From an uncultured Oscillibacter sp. (GTDB lineage Bacteria > Bacillota > Clostridia > Oscillospirales > Oscillospiraceae): a stretch of 64,000 nucleotides of DNA. The DNA lies in the NCBI GenBank assembly GCA_900544615.1, contig UQVS01000005.1, forward strand, positions 56,834 through 120,833. The letters run 5' to 3'. Under the pieces are notes generated by a model, which saw only the letters and a list, made by a program, of their open reading frames with translations, was not told where the DNA came from and ran no database searches. Numbering within the stretch: the stretch's first letter is position 1; the number at the start of each line of letters is the position of its first letter. A program made the position numbers and the translations under genes. Below, piece by piece: positions 32,917-41,079 of the stretch.

Positions 32917-33087
32917 ATGACCAACTGCGAGGAGTGCGTCTATTACGAGTACGACCCGGAAACGGACACCAATTACTGCGAAGCGGATCTGGACGAGGAC
33001 GATATGGAGCGGTTTCTGCGTTCCGCCAATGATGCCTGTCCCTTTTACCGCCCCGGAGACGAATACCGCACGGCGCGGCGGCAGTGA
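32917..33087 (+). CDS. DUF6472 family small cysteine protein
   Basis: A 56-residue protein: MTNCEECVYYEYD, then YCEADLDEDDMERFL, then CPFYRPGDEY. This matches the DUF6472 family of Clostridia. Four cysteines (residues 4, 7, 21 and 41) are spaced to hold a metal or iron-sulfur centre; no function is known. AAGGAG lies 8 bases before the ATG. It follows the glyoxalase by 11 bases and ends before a terminator, so the two form an operon. Confidence 0.78.
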   Translation: MTNCEECVYYEYDPETDTNYCEADLDEDDMERFLRSANDACPFYRPGDEYRTARRQ

Positions 33088-33094
33088 GCGCCCG

Positions 33095-33119
33095 AAAGCC
33101 GGGATCACCCCCGGCTTTT
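33095..33119 (+). terminator. Terminator after the DUF6472 gene
   Basis: AAAGCCGGG pairs with CCCGGCTTT, followed by a T run. Confidence 0.88.
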
Positions 33120-33224
33120 CTTCGGCGGCGCATCCGTGAGGCATGAAAAAGGGACAGGCTGCATACTTTATAGCAAGGCGTCGGACAGGCTGGCGGAGGC
33201 TGCCCGTCTTGGCGAAGATTTCAC

Positions 33225-33253
33225 TTGACGCATCGGCGGAAGTCTGTTATTCT
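33225..33253 (+). promoter_or_regulatory. Promoter upstream of the candidate manganese riboswitch
   Basis: TTGACG (33225-33230), 17-base spacer, TATTCT (33248-33253). Transcription would begin near 33260, at the 5' edge of the aptamer. Confidence 0.78.
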
Positions 33254-33259
33254 GGGAAC

Positions 33260-33389
33260 GTAAAAGGGAGTAGCTCACGCCGGGGGCGTTGTGCGGTTCG
33301 TCATCCCGGATGAACAGCCTGAACCGTATGAGAAGAAGCGAGACTTTTGCCGTTTGGACGCGGCAGGAGTGTCGCTTTTGTCGTTTTCC
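33260..33389 (+). promoter_or_regulatory. Candidate yybP-ykoY (manganese) riboswitch with terminator platform
   Basis: The leader has the two conserved strands of the yybP-ykoY aptamer: GGGAGTAGC (33266-33274) and GCGAGAC (33338-33344). P1 is AAAAG (33262-33266) with CTTTT (33344-33348); CTCA (33274-33277) pairs with TGAG (33329-33332); an arm is closed by CGGTTC (33294-33299) and GAACCG (33321-33326). A mutually exclusive hairpin (GCGA..GCCG 33338-33352 with CGGC..TCGC 33361-33375) followed by TTTTGTCGTTTT uses the 3' side of P1. Ion binding would therefore favour read-through into the permease gene. The class is known to sense Mn2+. Confidence 0.75.
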
Positions 33390-33417
33390 AAAGAAATTTG
33401 TCTTGAGGGGGAACTCT

Positions 33418-34701
33418 ATGAAAACCGTTGCGCTGTTGATTTTCATTGCGGTGTATGTGCTGCTGCTTCTGCTGCCCAATTATCGGGCAATTTCGGCGCT
33501 GGCTGCTGCTGCCGTCTTTGTCCTGCTGGGGATCGTGCCGCTGGGCGAGATCGCGGGAGCCGTGGACTGGAACGTGCTGCTGATGCTGGCAGGCACCATG
33601 GGAACCGTGGATCTCTTTATCCGCTCCAATATGCCCAACCGCCTGTCAGACCGTCTGGCTGCCCTGCTGCCCAGCGTCAAGTGGCTCATCATTGCGCTGG
33701 CGTTGTTTGCGGGCCTTGTGTCCGCCTTTGTGGACAATGTGGCCACTGTGCTGATGCTGGCCCCGGTGGGAATGGCCATTGCCAAAAAGCTGAAGATTTC
33801 CCCAGTGGCGCCGATTCTGACCATTGCCGTCAGCTCCAATTTGCAGGGAGCCGCCACGCTGGTGGGCGATACCACGTCCATCCTGCTGGCCGGGCATATG
33901 GGACTGGATTTTATGGACTTCTTCGCCTATGAGGGACGGCCCGGTATGTTCTGGGTCGTGGAGGTCGGCGCGCTGGTGACGGTGCCGGTGATGCTGCTTC
34001 TCTTCCGAAAGGAGAAGGGAAAGCTCTACGGCGCAGAGCTGACACCGGTAACAGACTATCTGCCTACCGGGCTGCTGCTGGGAACGGTGGCTTCCCTGAT
34101 TGCCGCCTCCTTTGTCCCGGATAAGCCGGAAATCACCAACGGCGTGATCTGCATGGCCTTCTTTCTGGTGGGGCTGATTCTGGAAGCCGTCCGGGGACGC
34201 CTGACGGCGAACGTGGCGGCGGATGTGATGAAGGCCATCGACTATGAGACGCTGGCGCTGCTGACGGGGTTGTTTGTGGTGATCCACGGCATTGAGCGGG
34301 CAGGCATTATCGACGATATCAGCCACATCATCACGAGCCTTGGCGGCGGAAGCCTCTTCCTGACCTATACCATCATTGTCTGGGCTTCGGTGCTGATCTC
34401 CGCCTTTGTGGATAATATTCCCTACACGGCGACGATGCTGCCGGTGATGAGCGGCGTGGCGGCATCCCTTGGGGTGAATCAGGCGGTGCTGTGCTTCGGC
34501 CTGCTCACCGGTGCGACGCTGGGCGGCAACCTGACCCCAGTGGGGGCCAGCGCCAATATCGCCGCCTGCGGCATCCTTCGCAGAGAGGGCTATGAGGTCA
34601 GCACGGGACAGTTCATGCGGATCGGAGTCCCCTTCACACTGGCGGCGGTTTTTACCGGCTATGTGCTGGTGTGGCTGTTTTATTCCGGGATCAGCGCGTA
34701 A
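33418..34701 (+). CDS. SLC13/ArsB-NhaD-like ion permease
   Basis: A 427-residue membrane protein of the ion transporter superfamily with about eleven hydrophobic segments. It shows the internal duplication typical of the family: SAFVDNVATVLMLAPVG in the first half and SAFVDNIPYTATMLPV in the second, each followed by a Gly-rich loop (LQGAATLVGDT and TLGGNLTPVGAS). The transported ion cannot be read from sequence; candidates are dicarboxylate, arsenite or a Na+/H+-type exchange. The manganese riboswitch in front suggests a role in metal export or metal-stress ion balance. GAGGGGG precedes the ATG. Confidence 0.85.
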   Translation: MKTVALLIFIAVYVLLLLLPNYRAISALAAAAVFVLLGIVPLGEIAGAVDWNVLLMLAGTMGTVDLFIRSNMPNRLSDRLAALLPSVKWLIIALALFAGLVSAFVDNVATVLMLAPVGMAIAKKLKISPVAPILTIAVSSNLQGAATLVGDTTSILLAGHMGLDFMDFFAYEGRPGMFWVVEVGALVTVPVMLLLFRKEKGKLYGAELTPVTDYLPTGLLLGTVASLIAASFVPDKPEITNGVICMAFFLVGLILEAVRGRLTANVAADVMKAIDYETLALLTGLFVVIHGIERAGIIDDISHIITSLGGGSLFLTYTIIVWASVLISAFVDNIPYTATMLPVMSGVAASLGVNQAVLCFGLLTGATLGGNLTPVGASANIAACGILRREGYEVSTGQFMRIGVPFTLAAVFTGYVLVWLFYSGISA

Positions 34702-34710
34702 AACGCACAA

Positions 34711-34737
34711 AAAAGGAGAGCCGTCGGCTCTCCTTTT
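34711..34737 (+). terminator. Terminator after the permease gene
   Basis: AAAAGGAGAGCC pairs with GGCTCTCCTTTT around GTC, then more T. Confidence 0.92.
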
Positions 34738-34814
34738 TGTTTGCAGGCCGCTGTATATAGCCGGAGGGCAGATACCTGCACGGCATTTCCCGGATTCAGG
34801 CAGACTGCCGGGAA

Positions 34815-34853
34815 CAAAAAAGTCCCACCTGCATGGCAGGTGGGAACTTTTTT
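34815..34853 (-). terminator. Terminator of the ylxM-ffh-rpsP-khpA operon
   Basis: CCCACCTGC pairs with GCAGGTGGG around ATG, flanked by A and T runs; on the minus strand it ends in ACTTTTTTG. It starts at the khpA stop codon. Confidence 0.9.
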
Positions 34854-35082
34854 AGTCTACAATATCGACGGAAACCTTAACGCCGGTGCGCTGGGCGTAG
34901 GACCGGATCACAGTCCGGATCTCCTTGGCAATACGGCCCTGACGGCCGATCACCTTCCCCATGTCATCGGGGGCGACGCGCAGCTCCAACGTCAGCTCCT
35001 GGTCGCCCTGAACCTCCGTTACGGAGACGCTGTCAGGATCGTCCACGAGATTTCTGGCGATGTAGAGCAGCAAGTCCTTCAT
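34852..35082 (-). CDS. khpA: KH-domain RNA-binding protein KhpA
   Basis: A 76-residue single-KH protein (formerly YlqC). The KH GxxG loop is GRQG in VIGRQGRIAKEIRTVIRSYA (about residues 44-63). It acts with KhpB as a broad RNA chaperone in Firmicutes and influences cell elongation and division. It is 15 bases downstream of rpsP, its usual neighbour. Confidence 0.92.
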   Translation of the reverse strand: MKDLLLYIARNLVDDPDSVSVTEVQGDQELTLELRVAPDDMGKVIGRQGRIAKEIRTVIRSYAQRTGVKVSVDIVD

Positions 35083-35097
35083 GCTCCGCCCTCCGGA

Positions 35098-35337
35098 TTA
35101 GAGGACGTCCACTTTTTTCAGCAGAGCTCTCACGGTGTCGGTGGGCTGAGCGCCGGACTTGATCCACTCCTTGGCGCGGTCAGCGTCGATCTGGATGCTG
35201 GCGGGAGCCACGCAGGGATTGTAAGTGCCGATCTCCTCGATGAAACGGCCATCGCGGGGGAAGCGGGAATCGGCCACCACAACGCGGTAGTAAGGAGCCT
35301 TCTTGGCGCCCATGCGACGCAGTCTGATCTTAACCAT
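35098..35337 (-). CDS. rpsP: 30S ribosomal protein S16
   Basis: A 79-residue protein starting MVKIRLRRMGAKKAPYYRVVVADSR, with GTYNP and the typical end TDTVRALLKK. The ATG at 35337 has GGAGG 9 bases upstream; in-frame codons further up have no such site. Confidence 0.96.
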   Translation of the reverse strand: MVKIRLRRMGAKKAPYYRVVVADSRFPRDGRFIEEIGTYNPCVAPASIQIDADRAKEWIKSGAQPTDTVRALLKKVDVL

Positions 35338-35407
35338 TTGTCTGTACCTCCAAAATGTTGTCAATAAAATTGATGTTTATAATAAATGTCTGTGACATCT
35401 AATATAC

Positions 35408-36763
35408 TTACTTCTTTTTGCGCTTCCGCAGTCCCCGGCCGTGCATAAATCCGCCGATACCGGGCTTCCGTCCGCCGGTGACCTGCTTGATGATCTGCTG
35501 CATTCCCTCAAACTGCTTGAGGAGCCGGTTCACGTCCACCACATCCAGTCCGCACCCTGCGGCAATGCGCTTTTTCCGGCTGGCTCCCAGGATCTGAGGA
35601 TTTTCCCGCTCTGCCGGGGTCATGGAAAGGATGATGGCCTCTGTGTGGGCAAGAGCCTTTTCGTCAATCTGCGCGCCCTGAAGCTTGCTGCCCAGATTAC
35701 CGGGCATCATACCGGCCAGCTGGCTGAGGTCACCCATATTTTTCAGCTGCTGGAGCTGATCGAAATAGTCCGTCAGCGTGAAGCTGTTCTTTTTCAGCTT
35801 TTCTTCCAGCTTCTTGGCCTGCTTTTCATCATAGTTCTGCTGGGCCTTTTCAATAAAGGACAGCATATCGCCCATGCCGAGGATCCGGCTGGCCATCCGA
35901 TCAGGATGGAACGGCTCAATCATATCCAGCTTTTCGCCGGTGCCTACAAATTTGATAGGCTTGCCGGTGGCGGCCTTGATGGAAAGGGCTGCGCCGCCTC
36001 TTGCGTCGCCGTCCAGCTTGGTGAGTACCACGCCGTCGATGCCCAGCGCCTCGTCAAACGCAGAAGCGGCGTTCACAGCGTCCTGACCGGTCATGGCGTC
36101 CACCACCAGCAGGATCTCGTTGGGACGCACCGCAGCCTTCATCCGCTTCAGCTCGTCCATGAGGGCTTCGTCCACATGGAGACGGCCGGCGGTATCCAGA
36201 AATACCAGATCGTTGCCGTGGTCGCGAGCATGGCGGAGGGCGTTTTCGGCGATCTCCACCGGGTCGCCCTGACCTTCCTCATAGATCGGAAGCCCCAGCT
36301 GACCGCCCACCACCTTTAACTGCTCAATGGCGGCGGGACGGTACACGTCGCAGGCGGCCAGCAGCGGCCGCTTGCTGTGCATTTTTTTCATATAGCCCGC
36401 CAGCTTGGCGGTGGTGGTGGTTTTACCGGCGCCCTGAAGACCCACCATCATGATGACACTTGGCCCATTGTTGGCCAGAGACAGCTTGGCGGTGCCGCCG
36501 CCCATGAGGTTCGTCAGCTCCTCGTTGACGATCTTCACCACCTGCTGGGCGGGAGTCAGGCTGTCCAGCACGTCGGTGCCTACGGCCCGCTCCGTAACGG
36601 TGGAGACGAATTCTTTGACCACCTTATAGCTGACGTCGGCTTCCAGCAGTGCCAGACGGACCTCCCGCATGGCCTCCCGGACGTCGTTTTCCGTCAGGCG
36701 GCCCTTGCCCCGCAGACGCTTGAAAGCCGCGTTCAGTTTTTCACTCAGTCCCTCAAATGCCAT
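35408..36763 (-). CDS. ffh: Signal recognition particle protein Ffh
   Basis: SRP54-type GTPase that binds signal sequences and the SRP RNA, 451 residues. It has the N domain, the G domain with GLQGAGKTTT near residue 108, DTAGR and TKLDGDARGG motifs, and the methionine-rich M domain ending with a basic tail. It starts two bases after ylxM. Confidence 0.97.
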   Translation of the reverse strand: MAFEGLSEKLNAAFKRLRGKGRLTENDVREAMREVRLALLEADVSYKVVKEFVSTVTERAVGTDVLDSLTPAQQVVKIVNEELTNLMGGGTAKLSLANNGPSVIMMVGLQGAGKTTTTAKLAGYMKKMHSKRPLLAACDVYRPAAIEQLKVVGGQLGLPIYEEGQGDPVEIAENALRHARDHGNDLVFLDTAGRLHVDEALMDELKRMKAAVRPNEILLVVDAMTGQDAVNAASAFDEALGIDGVVLTKLDGDARGGAALSIKAATGKPIKFVGTGEKLDMIEPFHPDRMASRILGMGDMLSFIEKAQQNYDEKQAKKLEEKLKKNSFTLTDYFDQLQQLKNMGDLSQLAGMMPGNLGSKLQGAQIDEKALAHTEAIILSMTPAERENPQILGASRKKRIAAGCGLDVVDVNRLLKQFEGMQQIIKQVTGGRKPGIGGFMHGRGLRKRKKK

Positions 36764-36765
36764 GC

Positions 36766-37131
36766 TTACTCCTTCAGCGCAGAGGCTTCCGCCGTGATCT
36801 TGTCTGTCAGCTCCGTCAGGCGGCTGTCCTCATACTGCCGGTAGTTCAGGGTTCGGATCTCCTCTGCGGCGTCGCAGATGGCGTCCAGATGCCCCCGGAA
36901 CTGCTCGAAGCGGCGGATCAGGCCGGTTTTGTCCTCGATCTCCTGCATGGCGGCCTCTGCCCGAACGATCACGTCCCGGACGCCCTGCCGGGAGATGCCC
37001 TCGTTTTCGGCGATCTCGGACAGAGAGAGATCCTCATTATAATATAGATCGAAGAACTCTTTCTGACGGTCGGTCAGGAGTTCACCGTAGAAATCAAAGA
37101 GCATCGTCATCCGATAAGTCTGATTTTTCAT
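36766..37131 (-). CDS. ylxM: YlxM-family helix-turn-helix protein
   Basis: A 121-residue protein with a sigma-70 region 4-like helix-turn-helix: LTDRQKEFFDLYYNEDLSLSEIAENEGISRQGVRDVIVRAEAAM (about residues 19-62). YlxM proteins are encoded next to ffh and are thought to modulate SRP in Gram-positive bacteria. AGGAGGGGAG precedes the ATG. Confidence 0.93.
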   Translation of the reverse strand: MKNQTYRMTMLFDFYGELLTDRQKEFFDLYYNEDLSLSEIAENEGISRQGVRDVIVRAEAAMQEIEDKTGLIRRFEQFRGHLDAICDAAEEIRTLNYRQYEDSRLTELTDKITAEASALKE

Positions 37132-37146
37132 GCCGAACTCCCCTCC

Positions 37147-37169
37147 TGTAAAGTTTTACCGCTTTACAA
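37147..37169. repeat. Inverted repeat in the ylxM leader
   Basis: TGTAAAG and CTTTACA are perfect inverted repeats 8 bases apart, between the promoter and ylxM. It could be an RNA hairpin or an operator. Confidence 0.4.
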
Positions 37170-37177
37170 CAGCAATC

Positions 37178-37206
37178 AGTTTACAGGATTTCCTGCCAAA
37201 AGTCAA
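37178..37206 (-). promoter_or_regulatory. Promoter of the ylxM-ffh-rpsP-khpA operon
   Basis: On the minus strand TTGACT (37206-37201), 17-base spacer, TAAACT (37183-37178). Confidence 0.7.
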
Positions 37207-37251
37207 GGGGAAAATGGAGAAAAGAATACAAGATCATAAAGATAATCCCCG

Positions 37252-37280
37252 TTGCAGCGAAGCGGAGGAGTGGATATACT
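37252..37280 (+). promoter_or_regulatory. Promoter of the dipeptidase gene
   Basis: TTGCAG (37252-37257), 17-base spacer, TATACT (37275-37280), about 30 bases before the ATG. Confidence 0.72.
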
Positions 37281-37309
37281 AATATATAAAAAGCGAGGAG
37301 GGCGGCGGA

Positions 37310-38266
37310 ATGATTTTTGACGGACATTCCGATCTTTTATATGATGTGACCCGCAGGCGTCTGGCGGGAGAGAACTGCGTACTGGAACGGCGTCACCGGC
37401 AGAAGCTGCGGGAAGGACGCATCGGCGGGCTGGGACTGTCCCTGTGGGTCACGGAGGAGCCGGATTCTTTCTGGGCGGCGTATCCGGGCTGGGACGGCTG
37501 GCGGCGGACGGAGGAAATGATGGCCTGCTTTCAGGCGGAGCTGGCGGACAGTCCGTGGCTGGTTCCTGTGCGGACGGCGGCGGAAGCCCGTGAGGTTCAG
37601 GCGGCGGGCAAAACCTTTGCGTTTCTGGCGGTCGAGGGCATGGAGCCGGTGGGAAACCGATTGGAGCGGCTGGAGCAGTATGCCCGGTGGGGCGCCCGGA
37701 TCGGGATGCTGACATGGAACGAGGAAAACCGGCTGGCAGCCGGTGCAGGCGGTGATCCGGAGAATGGGCTGACAGAGCTGGGCCGGGAGGCCGTGCGGCG
37801 GATGCAGCGGCTGGGGATTGTGCCGGATGTCTCCCACGCCAGTGACGGCACGTTCCGGGATCTTCTGGAGCTGGCGGAGGGGCCGGTGATCGCGTCCCAC
37901 TCCAACTGCCGGGCGCTGTGCGATGTCCGCCGGAACCTGACCGACGATCAGCTCCGGGCCATCCGGGATACCGGCGGGGTGGTGGGAGTCAATGTGTACC
38001 ACAACTTCGTCCATGCAGATCCGCAGCAGCAGACGGCGGCCATGCTGGCCCGCCACGCCGCCCACATGGCGGAGGTTATGGGGCCGGAACACGTGGCCTG
38101 CGGCTTTGACTTCTGTGAATATTTCGGCCCCGGCAACGAGGGCTGCGAGGGGATGGAGGATTGCAGCCAGACCCACAATTTCTTCTTTGAACTGGAACGC
38201 ATCGGGTTTTCAACGGCGGAGCGTCAGGCCATCGCAGGGGAAAACCTGCTGCGGGTGCTGGAATAG
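37310..38266 (+). CDS. Membrane dipeptidase-like (M19 family) enzyme
   Basis: A 318-residue zinc peptidase of the renal dipeptidase family, cytoplasmic here since no signal peptide is seen. Likely metal ligands are His6 and Asp8 (DGHSDLLYD), Glu in AVEGMEP, His in PDVSHAS and His in ASHSNC. Such enzymes hydrolyse a range of dipeptides. GGAGGGCGG precedes the ATG. It is a single-gene unit between a promoter and a terminator. Confidence 0.9.
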   Translation: MIFDGHSDLLYDVTRRRLAGENCVLERRHRQKLREGRIGGLGLSLWVTEEPDSFWAAYPGWDGWRRTEEMMACFQAELADSPWLVPVRTAAEAREVQAAGKTFAFLAVEGMEPVGNRLERLEQYARWGARIGMLTWNEENRLAAGAGGDPENGLTELGREAVRRMQRLGIVPDVSHASDGTFRDLLELAEGPVIASHSNCRALCDVRRNLTDDQLRAIRDTGGVVGVNVYHNFVHADPQQQTAAMLARHAAHMAEVMGPEHVACGFDFCEYFGPGNEGCEGMEDCSQTHNFFFELERIGFSTAERQAIAGENLLRVLE

Positions 38267-38288
38267 AAAGTAAAGAGTGAGATTTTTC

Positions 38289-38329
38289 GAGCAGGAAACC
38301 GCCAATTTCTGGCGGTTTCCTGCTCTTTT
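38289..38329 (+). terminator. Terminator after the dipeptidase gene
   Basis: A 15-16 base-pair perfect stem (38289-38304 with 38310-38325) followed by TTTT. Confidence 0.92.
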
Positions 38330-38371
38330 GCAAACAAATGGCAAAAAGATACACACGGCCGTGAAAAAGGT

Positions 38372-38400
38372 TTGAAATGTTCATATTTTTCGCATATAAT
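38372..38400 (+). promoter_or_regulatory. Promoter of the yfmF-yfmH operon
   Basis: TTGAAA (38372-38377), 17-base spacer, TATAAT (38395-38400). A GGCCGCC-TTT-GGCGGCC hairpin (38424-38440) lies in the leader right before the ribosome binding site. Confidence 0.78.
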
Positions 38401-38456
38401 AATACTCTGTATTGACATGAGAAGGCCGCCTTTGGCGGCCATAAGGAGTTGATGTT

Positions 38457-39725
38457 TTGGAAGCGACACGCGTTCAGCTGGCGCAGGGGGTCTACCTGAC
38501 CTATCTGCCGGCCAGAAAATTCAAGACCAGTCTGCTTTCCGCCCAGTTTGTCACGCCTCTGCGGCAGGATACGGCGGGAGCCAACGCACTGCTGGCGGCG
38601 GTACTGCGCCGGGGCACGGTCAGCTGTCCGGATATGGGCGCACTGTCTGCCCGGATGGATCATCTTTATGATGCCTCCATTGACTATACGGTGCGGAAAA
38701 AAGGCGAAAACCAGTGCGTGGGCTTTGTGGCCAGCTTTATTGACGACTGCTATGCCCCCGGCGGCGAGCGGCTGCTGGAACCGGTGGCGGAGCTGCTGGG
38801 CGAATTGGTGTGCGACCCCGTGACGTTCCACGGCCGGTTCGTGCCGGAATATTTTGACAGCGAAAAAACCAATCTGCTGGAGGCCATCCGTTCCCTCATC
38901 AATGATAAGCGGGACTGGGCCGACAGCCGCCTGCTCAGCGCTCTGTGCGCCGGGGAAGCCTATGCCATCCCCCGCCTCGGCGATGAGGAGACGGTGGACA
39001 AGCTTCAGGCGCTGAAGGTCTATGACCAGTACCGCCAGATGATCTCCACGGCGCCGATGGAGATCATCTACAGCGGCAGCGCGGATCTGGAGCGGGTGCG
39101 GCTGGCTTTGGCCGCCGCCTTTGCCACCCTGCCGCGGGAAGAGGTACGGGCGATTTCTGTGACAGAACCCCACATCGGCCGGGAAACGGTGCAGTATGTG
39201 GAGGACGCCATGGACGTGACCCAGGGCAAGCTGGGCATGGGCTTTTCCTGCGGCAGCAGCGATATGCCGGCTCTGCTGATGGGCAATACCCTCTTTGGCG
39301 GCTCCAGCAATTCCAAGCTGTTTCTGAATGTCCGGGAGAAGCTGTCCCTCTGCTACTACGCGTCCTCCCTGTATCACCGGCAGAAGGGACTCATTACGGT
39401 TTCCTCCGGCATCGAGTTCCAGAACTATCAGAAGGCCTACGACGAGATCATGGCGCAGTTGGAAGCCGTTCAGAAGGGGCAGCTGGAGGACTGGGAGCTG
39501 GAGGGCGCCCGCTCTACCCTGCTGAACAGCTACGCCACCATCGGAGACTCTCAGGGGAAGCTGGAAAACTTCTATCTGGGACAGGCCGCCACCGGCCGGA
39601 GCGAGACGCCGGAGGAACTGGCGCAGGCCGTGTCGGATATGACGGCGGAGCGGATCTGCCGCGCCATGGAAACGGTGCGGCTGGACACCGTGTATTTCCT
39701 GAAAGGGAAGGAGGCGGAAGCGTGA
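38457..39725 (+). CDS. yfmF: M16-like protein YfmF
   Basis: A 422-residue insulinase-fold protein of the YfmF type. The region where M16 enzymes carry HxxEH reads RRGTVSCPDMGALSARMDHLYDA instead, so it is the non-catalytic partner. In B. subtilis YfmF and YfmH are associated with 5-aminopentanol modification of elongation factor P. The start is TTG at 38457, with AAGGAG 8 bases upstream; the ATG at 38452 is out of frame. It overlaps yfmH by 4 bases. Confidence 0.88.
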   Translation: MEATRVQLAQGVYLTYLPARKFKTSLLSAQFVTPLRQDTAGANALLAAVLRRGTVSCPDMGALSARMDHLYDASIDYTVRKKGENQCVGFVASFIDDCYAPGGERLLEPVAELLGELVCDPVTFHGRFVPEYFDSEKTNLLEAIRSLINDKRDWADSRLLSALCAGEAYAIPRLGDEETVDKLQALKVYDQYRQMISTAPMEIIYSGSADLERVRLALAAAFATLPREEVRAISVTEPHIGRETVQYVEDAMDVTQGKLGMGFSCGSSDMPALLMGNTLFGGSSNSKLFLNVREKLSLCYYASSLYHRQKGLITVSSGIEFQNYQKAYDEIMAQLEAVQKGQLEDWELEGARSTLLNSYATIGDSQGKLENFYLGQAATGRSETPEELAQAVSDMTAERICRAMETVRLDTVYFLKGKEAEA

Positions 39726-40990
39726 AAGAGTTTTTTTATGAGCGGATCGGCGAGGAGGTCTGCCGGGAGCGGCTGGCCAACGGACTGGAGGTCTGCGTGG
39801 TTCCCAAGCCCGGCTACGCCAAAAAGTATGCGTTTTTCTCCACCCGCTACGGCGGCATGGACACCCGCTTCCGGCTGGACGGCAAGTGGCTGGATACCCC
39901 GGCGGGCATCGCCCACTATCTGGAGCATAAGATGTTCGATACGCGGGAGGGCAACGCCTTACAGGAACTGGCGAAGAACGGCGCGGAGCCGAATGCCTTT
40001 ACCGCCAACGCCATGACGGCCTATTACTTTGACTCTACCGAGCATTTCGAGGAGAATCTGCGGATCCTGCTGTCTTTTGTCTCTATTCCGTATTTCACCG
40101 ATGAGAGCGTTGCCAAGGAGCAGGGGATCATCGGTCAGGAGATCCGCATGATCGAGGACAACCCCGACTGGCAGATCTACACCCGGATGCTCCGAGCGCT
40201 GTATCAGAACCACGCTGCCCGCACCAGCATTGCCGGTACGGTGGAGAGTATTTCCCATATTACCGCCAAGACGCTCTACGACTGCCACAAGGCGTTTTAC
40301 ACCCCGGCCAATATGATCCTTACCGTGGTGGGGGATGTGGATCCCATCCATGTGGCGGACCTTGCCAACCGGGTGCTGCCCAAGCTCAGCGGCCCGGTGA
40401 TCGAACGGGATTACGGCGCGGAGCCGGAGGGCGTGGCGGAAAAGGAGACCGTCATGGAGATGGAGGTTTCCTCGCCCCAGTTTCTGGCGGGCTTCAAGTG
40501 CGCCCCGGCGGCGGAGGGGGACGCATATATGCGCGCCACCATTCTGGGCGATATGGCCAGCGATATTCTGCTGGGTGAGTCCAGCCCCCTGTACCAGCGG
40601 CTCTATGAGCAGGGACTCATCAATCCCAGCTTCGGCGGGGCCTATGAGATGATGCCTGGCGTGGCGTATCTCTATGCCGGCGGCGACAGCAAGGATGCCG
40701 GCGCGGTGACGGACGCCATTTTGAAGGAAGCCGCCCGCATCGCGGCGGAAGGCGTGGACGAGGACTATTTCCAGCGCATCCGGAAGGCATCCTTCGGCGC
40801 AAATCTCCGGGGGCTGAACTCCTTTGAAAACATTGCCGTGACCCTGACGGAAGGGTATTTCCACGGCTATGATCCCTTCAAATTCCCGGAGGTGTTTGAC
40901 TCCATCACCCCGGAGGACGTGGCATCGTTCCTAAAGGCCAACGTCACGCCGGAGCGGATGGCGGTCAGCCGCATTGTGCCGAAAACCTGA
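39722..40990 (+). CDS. yfmH: M16-family peptidase YfmH
   Basis: The 422-residue catalytic partner of YfmF. The zinc motif HYLEH is at residues 65-69, and a downstream glutamate in QEIRMIEDNPDW (near residue 140) would complete the site. It starts with GTG overlapping the yfmF stop, with AAGGAGG upstream, so the two subunits are coupled. Confidence 0.9.
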   Translation: MKEFFYERIGEEVCRERLANGLEVCVVPKPGYAKKYAFFSTRYGGMDTRFRLDGKWLDTPAGIAHYLEHKMFDTREGNALQELAKNGAEPNAFTANAMTAYYFDSTEHFEENLRILLSFVSIPYFTDESVAKEQGIIGQEIRMIEDNPDWQIYTRMLRALYQNHAARTSIAGTVESISHITAKTLYDCHKAFYTPANMILTVVGDVDPIHVADLANRVLPKLSGPVIERDYGAEPEGVAEKETVMEMEVSSPQFLAGFKCAPAAEGDAYMRATILGDMASDILLGESSPLYQRLYEQGLINPSFGGAYEMMPGVAYLYAGGDSKDAGAVTDAILKEAARIAAEGVDEDYFQRIRKASFGANLRGLNSFENIAVTLTEGYFHGYDPFKFPEVFDSITPEDVASFLKANVTPERMAVSRIVPKT

Positions 40991-41079
40991 CGCTGTGGGA
41001 AGCGGAGGAAAGCGGCCTCTCTTGCACGAAAACATATGCAGCGGGGAAACGCCCCGGCTGCTGAAAGGAAGAACCTGTT

